Made by a program: the position numbers and the translations under genes. A stretch of DNA of 15,148 nucleotides from JBMONI01 sp049324575 (GTDB taxonomy: Bacteria > Omnitrophota > Omnitrophia > Omnitrophales > Aquincolibacteriaceae). The notes under the pieces are model-generated. The model did not search any database, was not told the origin of the DNA, and saw nothing but the letters and a program-made list of their open reading frames with translations. Below are positions 6,352 through 13,210 of this stretch, one piece after another. Every line of letters begins with the position of its first letter. The first letter of the stretch is position 1. Location of the stretch: assembly GCA_049324575.1 (NCBI GenBank), contig JBMONI010000013.1, positions 1 through 15,148 on the forward strand, read 5' to 3'.

Positions 6352-7600
6352 AAAAATGGGACCGGAGCGTGCGGAAGAGGCGTCCAGCGATCTTTTGCGC
6401 TGTCGCGCCGATTTCCCGGTCCTTGAGCAGAGGATCTACGGGAAACCGCTGGTCTATCTCGACAATGCCGCGACGACCCAGAAACCCAAGAGCGTGATCG
6501 AAAGGGTCCGCAAATTCTACGCCGAAGAGAATTCGAACATCCACCGCGGTGTTTTCTGTCTGAGCGAAAAAGCAACCCTGGCTTATGAAGCGGCCCGTTC
6601 CCGCGTTCACCGCTTCCTCGGCAGCGCCTCGCCGGAGGAGATTGTTTTCGTGCGCGGGGCGACGGAGGCGATTAATCTCGTTGCGCAGAGTTACGGACGC
6701 ACGTTCGTGAAAACAGGCGATGAGATCGTGATCTCGGCGATGGAGCATCACGCCAATATCGTGCCGTGGCAGATGCTCTGTGAAGCGGTCGGCGCAAAAC
6801 TGCGCGTCATCCCTATGAATGAACGGGGCGAGCTTTTGACGGGAGCGCTCGATGAGATGCTCGGACCCCGGGTCAAGATACTCGCGGTGACCCAGGTATC
6901 GAATGCGCTCGGGACGATCAACGACGTTAAGCCCATGATCGCGCTGGCGCATGAGCGGGGGATCCCGGTCCTGGTGGACGGCGCCCAAGCGGTTGCGCAT
7001 ATGAAAGTGGATGTCCGGGAGCTCGACTGCGACTTCTATGTTTTTTCCGGGCATAAGACCTACGGGCCGACGGGGACCGGCGTTCTTTACGGAAAACGCG
7101 AATGGCTCGAGAAGATGCCTCCTTACCAAGGCGGCGGGGACATGATCGAATCCGTGACCTTCGAAAAGACCATCTATAATGTTCCGCCGTATAAGTTCGA
7201 GGCGGGAACCCCGAATATCGCGGGGGTGATCGGCCTGGGGGCCGCGCTCGAATATCTGGAAGCGGTTGGGGTCGAGCGGGCGGGCGCTTACGAAAAGACC
7301 CTTCTGGAAACGGCGGTCCGCGAGGTTGAGGGCATCGAATCCCTGCGCATCATCGGGACGGCGAAGCACAAGGCGGCGATCCTTTCTTTCGTGCTCGGAG
7401 ACGCGCATGCGCATGATATCGGGACCATCCTTGACCGCGAAGGCATTGCGGTCCGCGTCGGGCATCATTGCGCCATGCCGGTCATGAAACATTTTGGGAT
7501 CGCGGCGACCGCGAGGGCTTCGTTCGCGCTTTACAATAACCGGGACGACGTCCTTGCTTTTGCGGCGGCGCTCAAGAAAGTGGTCCGGATCTTCCGGTGA
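6341..7600 (+). CDS. sufS: Cysteine desulfurase SufS (type II, PLP-dependent)
   Basis: SufS takes sulfur from L-cysteine, giving alanine and an enzyme persulfide that feeds the SufBCD scaffold. The 419-residue protein is a full-length fold-type I PLP enzyme. The Schiff-base lysine is K239 in FSGHKTYGPTG, H136 lies in SAMEHHANIVPW, the PLP phosphate region is ATEAINLVAQSYG, and the persulfide cysteine is C377 in RVGHHCAMP, the short-loop group II pattern of SufS/CsdA. GGAGGG at 6328-6333 lies 7 nt before the ATG; another ATG at 6356 is possible but lacks this spacing. The start lies inside the end of sufD. A SufE or SufU partner that would accept the persulfide is not encoded here. Confidence 0.97.
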   Translation: MVSRKMGPERAEEASSDLLRCRADFPVLEQRIYGKPLVYLDNAATTQKPKSVIERVRKFYAEENSNIHRGVFCLSEKATLAYEAARSRVHRFLGSASPEEIVFVRGATEAINLVAQSYGRTFVKTGDEIVISAMEHHANIVPWQMLCEAVGAKLRVIPMNERGELLTGALDEMLGPRVKILAVTQVSNALGTINDVKPMIALAHERGIPVLVDGAQAVAHMKVDVRELDCDFYVFSGHKTYGPTGTGVLYGKREWLEKMPPYQGGGDMIESVTFEKTIYNVPPYKFEAGTPNIAGVIGLGAALEYLEAVGVERAGAYEKTLLETAVREVEGIESLRIIGTAKHKAAILSFVLGDAHAHDIGTILDREGIAVRVGHHCAMPVMKHFGIAATARASFALYNNRDDVLAFAAALKKVVRIFR

Positions 7601-7604
7601 CGCT

Positions 7605-8144
7605 ATGGCGGAAACGGTCCGGATGAAAAGGCCTTGTGAAGCGGTGGTGATCCCCGGGGGCGAAAAGGTCCGGCTTGAAAAGGACGAGGAGATCTCCGTT
7701 TTCCAGTCCTTGGGGGGCAGTTACACGGTACTGACGAACGCCGGGTATTTTGTGCGGATCTCCGAAGAAGATGCCGACGCGCTCGGGAAAGAGCCTCCGC
7801 ATTTTCCCACGGCTGAAGAAGCCGCCGGGCGGCCGGTGGAAGAGCTCGTTCTGGAACAACTGAAAACCTGCTATGATCCCGAGATCCCTGTCGATATCGT
7901 CAACCTTGGGCTTATCTACAAGAATGAGATCACGCCTCTGGCGGAGGGCGGGCACAAGGTCTTGATCGAAATGACGCTCACGGCGCCGGGATGCGGCATG
8001 GGCGGGATCCTGGCCCAGGACATTGAGCGCAAACTCCGGCGTTTACCGGGCGTCAAGGACGTGAAGGTGGAGCTTGTTTTCAGTCCGCCTTGGGGATTCG
8101 ATAAGATGTCTGATGCGGCGAAATTGAAACTGGGATTGATGTAA
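7605..8144 (+). CDS. sufT: Fe-S cluster maturation protein SufT (long form, DUF59/MIP18 domain)
   Basis: This 179-residue protein matches the long SufT type, which has an extra N-terminal domain before the DUF59/MIP18 domain. SufT helps mature Fe-S proteins, probably by aiding cluster delivery. Residues 1-75 form the N-terminal part (VFQSLGGSYTVLTNAGYFVRI). Residues 78-162 are DUF59, with LKTCYDPEIPVDIVNLGLIY (86-105), a conserved Cys at C130 in TAPGCGMG, and VELVFSPPWG (155-164). It begins 4 nt after sufS with no strong ribosome site, so coupled translation is likely; a start at 7623 is also possible. The usual operon neighbour sufU is missing between sufS and sufT. Confidence 0.9.
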   Translation: MAETVRMKRPCEAVVIPGGEKVRLEKDEEISVFQSLGGSYTVLTNAGYFVRISEEDADALGKEPPHFPTAEEAAGRPVEELVLEQLKTCYDPEIPVDIVNLGLIYKNEITPLAEGGHKVLIEMTLTAPGCGMGGILAQDIERKLRRLPGVKDVKVELVFSPPWGFDKMSDAAKLKLGLM

Positions 8145-8156
8145 GATCCTGAAAAC

Positions 8157-8162
8157 AGGAGG
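8157..8162 (+). promoter_or_regulatory. Strong ribosome binding site of pfkA
   Basis: A full AGGAGG lies 6 nt before the ATG at 8169. It is in the 24-nt gap after sufT. It suggests independent, strong translation of pfkA from the same transcript. Confidence 0.7.
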
Positions 8163-8168
8163 CGAGCG

Positions 8169-9149
8169 ATGACGACCCGGATCAAGCGATTGGCAGTGTT
8201 CACAAGCGGCGGAGACGCCCCCGGCATGAATGCGGCGATCCGCGCAGTCGTGCGGGTGGGGCTTTACCATGGACTGGAAGTCTTCGGCATCATGCGCGGA
8301 TACCAAGGGCTTATCCAGGGGGAATTCGTCACGATGGGGCCGCGCAGTGTTTCAAACATCGTTCACCGCGGCGGGACCATCCTGAAAACGTCGCGTTCGA
8401 AAGAATTCGAGACCGAGGCCGGGCGGAGGAAGGCAAAGCGCCAGCTTGAGAATTTCAGGATCGACGCTTTGATCGCGATCGGCGGCAACGGGACTTACCG
8501 CGGAGCGATCGAGCTCGGGAAGATCTGGAAAGGGCGCATGCTCGGCGCGCCGGGAACGATCGACAACGATCTCTACGGGACCGATTTCACGATCGGTTAT
8601 GACACGGCCAACAACACGGCGGTCGAGGCCATTGACAAGATCCGGGATACGGCGGATTCTCACGAGCGCGTTTTCATCGTGGAGGTCATGGGACGGGATG
8701 CCGGTTTCATCGCCCTGGAAGTCGGGATCGGCGGCGGGGCGGAAGAGGTCCTGATCCCGGAGACAAAAACCTCGATTGCCCAGGTGGCCCGGCATCTCAA
8801 GGAAGCGGGAAAAAAAGGGAAGACGAGCAGTATCCTCATCGTTTCCGAAGGGGACGAAGAGGGCGGCGCCTATGATGTCGCGAAAAAACTCGAAGCGCGA
8901 ACGGGCCAATCTTTCCGGGTGCTTGTGCTTGGACATCTCCAGCGCGGGGGTTCGCCGACGGCCCTTGACCGGCGTCTTGCGACCGAGTTGGGGGCCTATG
9001 CGGTCGAACAGGCGATCGCGGGGAAAACCGGAGTTGCCGTGGGCCTCTTGCACGGGCGGCTGGCCCTGACACCGCTTCGTGAAGCGGTGGAAAAGAAGAA
9101 AACGCTGGATCCCTACCTTCTCAAAATCCTGCCGGCACTGGCCAGTTGA
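8169..9149 (+). CDS. pfkA: 6-phosphofructokinase
   Basis: This 326-residue enzyme phosphorylates fructose 6-phosphate in glycolysis. It is a single-domain PfkA: TSGGDAPGMNAAIR (12-25), substrate and catalytic loop PGTIDNDLYGTD (128-139) with the catalytic Asp at D132, MGRDAGF (174-180), and GHLQRGGSPTALDR (255-268). GTILKTSRSKEF (69-80) and the TIDNDLYGTD form resemble Bacteroidetes-type PfkA. Where E. coli has GGDGS, this protein has GGNGT: N107 replaces the Asp (D103 in E. coli) that helps bind Mg-ATP. G108, the residue associated with ATP rather than pyrophosphate use, is kept. ATP is therefore the likely donor, but this is not certain. It follows sufT by 24 nt with an excellent ribosome site and is probably the last gene of the suf transcript. 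Confidence 0.94.
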   Translation: MTTRIKRLAVFTSGGDAPGMNAAIRAVVRVGLYHGLEVFGIMRGYQGLIQGEFVTMGPRSVSNIVHRGGTILKTSRSKEFETEAGRRKAKRQLENFRIDALIAIGGNGTYRGAIELGKIWKGRMLGAPGTIDNDLYGTDFTIGYDTANNTAVEAIDKIRDTADSHERVFIVEVMGRDAGFIALEVGIGGGAEEVLIPETKTSIAQVARHLKEAGKKGKTSSILIVSEGDEEGGAYDVAKKLEARTGQSFRVLVLGHLQRGGSPTALDRRLATELGAYAVEQAIAGKTGVAVGLLHGRLALTPLREAVEKKKTLDPYLLKILPALAS

Positions 9150-9150
9150 A

Positions 9151-9263
9151 AGTAGGGGTAAGTGATAAGCTGTAAGTGGTAAGGGATAGGAGAAAAGTTC
9201 TGGATCATCAAAAAATATTATTAACGCTTTTACCTTATCCCTTACCTCTTATCACTTACCACT
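9151..9263. repeat. Imperfect palindromic repeat between convergent genes
   Basis: Two short AT-rich blocks recur in opposite orientation around an A/T spacer. GGTAAGTGATAAG at 9157-9169 has its exact reverse complement at 9248-9260. GGTAAGGGATA at 9178-9188 has its exact reverse complement at 9236-9246. The arms are built from variants of one unit (GTAAGTGATAAG, GTAAGTGGTAAG, GGTAAGGGATAAG), giving a simple-sequence look quite unlike the GC-rich surroundings. It lies immediately after the pfkA stop and runs into the 3' end of the minus-strand gene. The transcript could fold into a long imperfect hairpin and act as a bidirectional terminator or stabiliser. No transposase is present; a non-autonomous mobile repeat is possible. 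Confidence 0.8.
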
Positions 9264-9794
9264 AAGTTGCTCTGCTTTCGGGAAATCGACTTCCGTTCCT
9301 CCGACATGGTTGATGTAATTCGTATAGATATTGAGCACGGTGACGGCCGTAACCTCCAGCATTTCTTCATCCGACAGGCCGGCTTTTCGCGCCGAGGATA
9401 AGACCCCTTCCGAAGGGAGCCCTTTCGTATTCACAAGCTCCAAAGCCAATTTCAGGGCGGCCTCCTCTTTCGGATCGGCCGCCTTTCCACGCCGGCTCTC
9501 GACCACATCGTGATCGCTCAGGCCTGTTCTCTTTCCGATCGCTTGATGGGCCGCGAGGCAATAATCGCAACGGTTCACTTCGGCGACCGCGAGGGCGATC
9601 TTTTCGCGCAAGGGGGGAGGAAGGGTCGAGGTCGCAACGGCTCCGCTAAAGGCCAGGTAAGCGTCCAGCGCGGCCGGAGCGTTGGCCATGACTTTAAAGA
9701 TATTCGGGACGGCGCCCATCTTGGCGCGGACCTTGTCCAAAAGTTCTCGGGTCCTTCCCGTGGTTTTTTCGGGTTGCAAGGGCTGTAGGCGCAT
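9252..9794 (-). CDS. AhpD-like / carboxymuconolactone decarboxylase-family protein (peroxidase-related)
   Basis: This 180-residue protein belongs to the CMD/AhpD-like group, all-helical proteins with a redox CxxC. The active-site motif is NRCDYCLAAH, with C76, C79 and H83, the CxxC-xxx-H pattern of AhpD, which supports thiol-dependent peroxidase or disulfide activity. MGAVPNIFKVMANAP (26-40) and NIYTNYINHVGGTEVDFPKA (155-174) are typical of the peroxidase-related subgroup. An in-frame ATG at 9821 exists, but GGAGG lies 5 nt before the ATG at 9794, which I choose. The last four residues (LSGK) and the TGA stop come from the palindromic repeat. It is convergent with pfkA. The physiological substrate is unknown. 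Confidence 0.88.
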   Translation of the reverse strand: MRLQPLQPEKTTGRTRELLDKVRAKMGAVPNIFKVMANAPAALDAYLAFSGAVATSTLPPPLREKIALAVAEVNRCDYCLAAHQAIGKRTGLSDHDVVESRRGKAADPKEEAALKLALELVNTKGLPSEGVLSSARKAGLSDEEMLEVTAVTVLNIYTNYINHVGGTEVDFPKAEQLSGK

Positions 9795-9799
9795 AAGAT

Positions 9800-9804
9800 C
9801 CTCC
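9800..9804 (-). promoter_or_regulatory. Ribosome binding site deciding the AhpD-like start
   Basis: On the minus strand GGAGG is followed by ATCTT and then the ATG at 9794. The alternative ATG at 9821 has no such site, so the shorter protein is preferred. Confidence 0.75.
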
Positions 9805-10050
9805 GGCGGATTAAGCCGCATGAGCGGCGAGTTTTTAAAATCGAGAGATCATATCATGGCCGTAAAGGGCCGGCGGCGCCGGCGTGGTATTTTGCCACGC
9901 GCGGTCCTGGATATCCTTGCGAATTTCCAGGAAGTTTTTAAAGCCGGATTTTCGGCCGTTCGGTGCGCGGGTTTTTCCTTTTGCGGGAATTGTTTGGAGA
10001 TTTAGCGTTCTTTGTGGAATTCTTTCCAAAACTTAAGGAGAAGCGTTTTT
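9805..10050. other. Divergent intergenic region with GC-rich hairpins
   Basis: This gap separates the minus-strand AhpD-like gene from the plus-strand small ORF. Two adjacent stems stand out: CCGGC/GCCGG with a GGC loop around 9870-9882, and GCGTGG (9882-9887) with CCACGC (9895-9900) around a TATTTTG loop. A TATGAT on the minus strand (9848-9853) could be a -10 for the AhpD-like gene, but no good -35 is seen. AAGGAG at 10035-10040 is the ribosome site of the small ORF. No gene is supported here. Confidence 0.4.
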
Positions 10051-10239
10051 ATGACACAATCGTTTCGAGCGGATTGGGAGCGCCAGCAAATGATCCAAGC
10101 CCTGGCTTACCTGGAACAGCGGAAGCGCGAGGCCGTGGAAGAGAAGTTGGAGTCCAAGAAGGCTGATAAAAACACGGGGGACCTCCCGAAATTCTTTTCG
10201 TTATATTCCCGCAATCTTGATTTTGATCATCGCGCTTGA
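10051..10239 (+). CDS. Small charged hypothetical protein (62 residues)
   Basis: I do not recognise this 62-residue protein. Residues 5-42 (from FRADWERQQMIQALAYLEQ on) are rich in Glu, Lys, Arg, Gln and Ala and are predicted to form a long charged helix. The end, after NTGDLPKFFSLYSRN, is less charged. There is no signal peptide or membrane helix, so it should be cytoplasmic. AAGGAG lies 10 nt before the ATG, slightly far but acceptable, and a possible hairpin follows the stop. Both support a real gene, though chance cannot be excluded. It stands alone, with gaps of over 200 bp on both sides. Confidence 0.45.
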   Translation: MTQSFRADWERQQMIQALAYLEQRKREAVEEKLESKKADKNTGDLPKFFSLYSRNLDFDHRA

Positions 10240-10245
10240 ATTTTA

Positions 10246-10279
10246 AGGCCCTGAAAAGGTCTTGAGTTTACCAGGGCCT
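10246..10279 (+). terminator. Possible weak terminator hairpin after the small ORF
   Basis: AGGCCCTG (10246-10253) pairs with CAGGGCCT (10272-10279), an 8-bp GC-rich stem with an 18-nt loop, starting 7 nt after the stop. The sequence after it is T-rich (GGAATTTCTTT) but has no clean T run. The long loop and weak tail make it only a candidate. Confidence 0.4.
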
Positions 10280-10483
10280 GGAATTTCTTTGGTATTTTCG
10301 ATCATCTCCAATTTTTTTTGGCATGACACCCGTCTAAAATATAAGCCAAAATAGCCTTGATGTAATTCCTTGTCCTGTAAAGGGTTAGATAAAATAAAAC
10401 GCCTGTATTGTATATCTCACTGGAATAGGATACATTTTAAATGGATATACTAAGCTTTAATTCATATAAAAAGGGAGGATTTT
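10280..10483 (+). promoter_or_regulatory. AT-rich leader region upstream of the exported-protein genes
   Basis: The DNA becomes markedly AT-rich here compared with everything before it. It holds several -10-like hexamers (TAGATA at 10386-10391, TATACT at 10446-10451) and -35-like TTGATG and TTGTAT, but no pair with ideal spacing, so no single promoter is called. TTTTGGC (10316-10322) and GCCAAAA (10345-10351) form an inverted repeat with a 22-nt gap. AGGGAGG at 10472-10478 is the ribosome site, 5 nt before the GTG at 10484. The region very likely contains the promoter of the two paralogous genes. Confidence 0.5.
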
Positions 10484-13210
10484 GTGATATTGAAAAAGCA
10501 AAAGAAATTATGGGTAGGTTCTTTATGCTTTTTTATGATCACTTTTTTTATAAGCGCTCCTCCGGCTATTTCCTCGGACGATCCAAATCCGGGAGAGATA
10601 TTCATTCCCGATGATTTTTCGGCTCCCGATGTTCCCATCGATCACATTGAGGAAGAGCAAAACGGATCTTTTGATTCGGGACAATCTTTGGATCTGCAAT
10701 TCGTAGAACCCAGTCCCGTGACTCCTCCGACAGAAGACGATCGGGCCGGTAACGAAGAGACCGGAACGGAGTGGGTGGATTGGGACCCGGTTCATGATCC
10801 GAATTATTCCGTGTCGGCTGCGGAAGAGCCTGTTCCTCCGCCGGTGGAAAACCCGCTTCCGGTCTATCCCTCCGATGTTATCGAAGAAACCCCGGCGGTC
10901 CCGATTGCGATGGAACCGGTTCATGACGGAACGGTGCCTTCCATCGAAGAGGAGCCGCCCGTTGAAGTGCCTCAGGTCGTGATCGAACAGCAGGAACTGG
11001 ATCCGGCGCTTTTCGCAAGGATGCTTTCTCAGACCCTATGGCCCAACGTTGACGATTTTTACGGCTATGGCGACAGCTTCAGTCTCCGATTCAATGACGC
11101 AGGCGAGGTCGTCGTCATGATCTCAGCCGGCGATTGCCAAGGGCCCCCATGCACAGCTTGGGGTGAATTCCTATCCATGACCGGAACGATCCGGACCGAG
11201 ATCGCGGGCGGTAAACTCCGTCTGATCTTTGCATGGAACTCGGATGTCCTTTATCGCTCCGGAACGGTCACGTTTATTTTCAAGGGGAACGGTGTTTTAG
11301 AGAAGACGGTCTCCGAGGTGGTCCACCTGGGGGGCTCCCGGATCGTCACCGTGCAGGATTTTGATGCGTCAGGCAGTTTGATTCGTGAACGGGAGTTCAG
11401 AGTGCCGAGGCCGGATAGCCCGGCATGGGGAGAGCCGAACGTGGAAGCCCTGCACTATTGCGGGACGGCCTATCCCGCCTACCAACGAGAAACCCTTTAT
11501 TTTTATGAATTGGACAGCGAGAACCGCTGGCGCATCCGGATCGAGATCTCGGAGACCCAACGCGGCGGGGCGGATGCCTTAGCGGCTCCTCCCGATCAGG
11601 GGTTAACGGCGGATTACAGGCGGGACCCGCAGCAGACCGTTACTCAAAATCATCTCTCGATGACTTTTCTTGTTCTTCCGCATGAGGGCCAGGCCCTCGG
11701 GGAGGAAGCTCTCCGGGATTGGATGAAGATCTACCGCACCAAAGGGCTTCTGTCCGGCGGTCTTGCCTCGGGCAATACGTTCTATCACCAGGCCGTCGGA
11801 TCTTTCCGTCCATGGACGACACGCCCCCTTGAAGCAAGTTTAACGAGAGATTACTACCAGGCGGACGGCCTTCATTACTTGCATGAGGAACATCGTTACC
11901 GTTATGAGATCGGGACCGTTCCGACCCCGAACCGGTTTCAGAATTTTATGACATCCTTTACGCAGGAATACGCGATCGAGGGATGGCGGTTATCGCTGGA
12001 AAACGAGAAAAGTTTCTTTAGAAAAAAATATATCTATCGGGTCGATCCGGCGAGCAACTCGGCGACCGGAGTCACCGAGACCTATAACTTTGTCCATTAC
12101 GGATGCCGGGAGAACGGCAAAACCACAGCTTGCAGCGTTGATCCGGAAAAGCCTTATGAGGTCGTGATGACCCTGACGCCGGCCTCGTTGAACAGTCGCG
12201 GGCAATGGAACGTGGGCGTGACGCAAAACTACAATGTCCACCACGCGAGTTCGCTTTTGGCGAATGTAACGGGGATCGATGATTCTCTGGTGGATATGAT
12301 CCGCGATATGGCGACGGCGCGCGTCGAGGAATCGGAAACCGACGCCTCGGATCCCGTCGAAGGCCGGAAATTCATGGTCTATGAAAGGAACGAGAGCGGG
12401 CATATGGTGTTGACCCGGATCTATTATCTCTTGGCGAATGGAAGCATTGTCCGGCGGACCTCGCTTGACAGCGCGGAGGTCAGCGTGGTCGATCCGGCCG
12501 CCGGCGGGGATGAGGTCGGCCGGTTCGTGATCCAGTTGATCCAGGACCGGATGGCCGAAGCGCAGGGCGGGCCTGTGTTCATGTTCCGTCTTTTGCGGCC
12601 CTTGCTGGATTTTCTGATCGGCCCCGTTTGGGATTGGGGAGCGAGGATCCGGGACCCGCTGCGCTACGAGCGAAAGGCGGAGGCGGACTGGGATGACCGT
12701 TATGCGAACCTGATCACGGCGCTTGACGGGTGGATGAAAAGCCGCAAGGCCGTAAAAAAAGAGACGGACGGGATGGAGCCAAAGATGACCGGATACCCGC
12801 TGAGCGGACTGGATCCGGAAGCGGCTCGGCTTCAAAGGGAGACGATGCGTCTTGAGCTGGAAGAGTTGATGAGCGCTCTCGGGGGACCGGGGCAGGTGAT
12901 GCATCCAATGGAGATGATCCTTTTGTTCTGGTTCCAGGTGAACCAGGTGTACCTGGCGCAGGTGGGCGGCGGGGCCTTGGATCTGAACGCCCTTTTCGAG
13001 AACTGGCTTGCGGAGCAAATGGCCATGGCACCCCGGAGAAAGGCGGTCCCGGAAGAAGCGTTTCCTCAAGCCGATCGCCCGACCGATCAAACCGAGAAAG
13101 ATCAAAAACTGGTTAAGATCAAAGGGATCCAGAAAGCGCCGGAGGTGATCCAAACGCTCTCGGATCAGGGGGGCGAAGAAGGAGCCGGGACGGGGAAAGG
13201 ATCGGAATGA
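10484..13210 (+). CDS. Large exported protein of unknown function (paralogue 1)
   Basis: This 908-residue protein is not one I recognise. It starts with GTG, with AGGGAGG 5 nt upstream. Residues 1-30 form a signal peptide (KKQKK, a hydrophobic stretch LWVGSLCFFMITFFI, then APPAIS), so it should be exported. Residues 31-172 are an acidic Pro/Glu/Val-rich linker. The body (about 173-655) shares many blocks with the next gene: YPAYQRETLYFYELD, EGWRLSLENEKSFF, YNFVHYGCRENGK and PYEVVM. It includes a Cys pair (C541, C550) that may form a disulfide. Residues 596-654 equal the second protein exactly. The C-terminal part has a hydrophobic amphipathic stretch (PVFMFRLLRPLLDFLIGPVW), a helical region (about 760-850) and a charged tail. 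A surface or outer-envelope role is plausible but unproven. Confidence 0.85.
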   Translation: MILKKQKKLWVGSLCFFMITFFISAPPAISSDDPNPGEIFIPDDFSAPDVPIDHIEEEQNGSFDSGQSLDLQFVEPSPVTPPTEDDRAGNEETGTEWVDWDPVHDPNYSVSAAEEPVPPPVENPLPVYPSDVIEETPAVPIAMEPVHDGTVPSIEEEPPVEVPQVVIEQQELDPALFARMLSQTLWPNVDDFYGYGDSFSLRFNDAGEVVVMISAGDCQGPPCTAWGEFLSMTGTIRTEIAGGKLRLIFAWNSDVLYRSGTVTFIFKGNGVLEKTVSEVVHLGGSRIVTVQDFDASGSLIREREFRVPRPDSPAWGEPNVEALHYCGTAYPAYQRETLYFYELDSENRWRIRIEISETQRGGADALAAPPDQGLTADYRRDPQQTVTQNHLSMTFLVLPHEGQALGEEALRDWMKIYRTKGLLSGGLASGNTFYHQAVGSFRPWTTRPLEASLTRDYYQADGLHYLHEEHRYRYEIGTVPTPNRFQNFMTSFTQEYAIEGWRLSLENEKSFFRKKYIYRVDPASNSATGVTETYNFVHYGCRENGKTTACSVDPEKPYEVVMTLTPASLNSRGQWNVGVTQNYNVHHASSLLANVTGIDDSLVDMIRDMATARVEESETDASDPVEGRKFMVYERNESGHMVLTRIYYLLANGSIVRRTSLDSAEVSVVDPAAGGDEVGRFVIQLIQDRMAEAQGGPVFMFRLLRPLLDFLIGPVWDWGARIRDPLRYERKAEADWDDRYANLITALDGWMKSRKAVKKETDGMEPKMTGYPLSGLDPEAARLQRETMRLELEELMSALGGPGQVMHPMEMILLFWFQVNQVYLAQVGGGALDLNALFENWLAEQMAMAPRRKAVPEEAFPQADRPTDQTEKDQKLVKIKGIQKAPEVIQTLSDQGGEEGAGTGKGSE
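12268..12446 (+). repeat. Near-identical direct repeat, copy 1
   Basis: These 179 bp match 14970-15148 (offset 2702) with one difference, G at 12319 against T at 15021, the third base of an Ala codon. Identity starts abruptly after codon 595 of the first exported-protein gene. Since copy 2 is cut by the window end, the repeat may continue past 12446. Confidence 0.97.

Noticed and set aside
4945..7492. Long minus-strand frames opposite sufD and sufS
   Set aside because: sufD and sufS are intact with active-site residues. The antisense frames show only low-complexity Arg/Asp/Pro-rich sequence.
8481..8495. Calling PfkA pyrophosphate-dependent because of the altered motif
   Set aside because: The residue tied to pyrophosphate use (Asp in place of the second Gly) is not present; the Gly is retained, so ATP use remains the better call.
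9151..9263. Insertion sequence or CRISPR interpretation of the palindromic repeat
   Set aside because: There is no transposase, no regular spacer and repeat pattern, and no clear target-site duplication. It is kept as a plain repeat.
9682..10005. A 107-codon plus-strand frame overlapping the start of the AhpD-like gene
   Set aside because: Its first third is antisense to a well-supported gene and the rest has no motif or ribosome site.
9835..10029. A 64-codon minus-strand frame upstream of the AhpD-like gene
   Set aside because: It has no good ribosome site, no recognisable sequence, and crosses the GC-rich hairpins. It is more likely chance.
11990..13153. A 387-codon open frame on the minus strand opposite the first exported protein
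   Set aside because: It is a shadow of the plus-strand gene, has a composition typical of antisense frames and no plausible start context.
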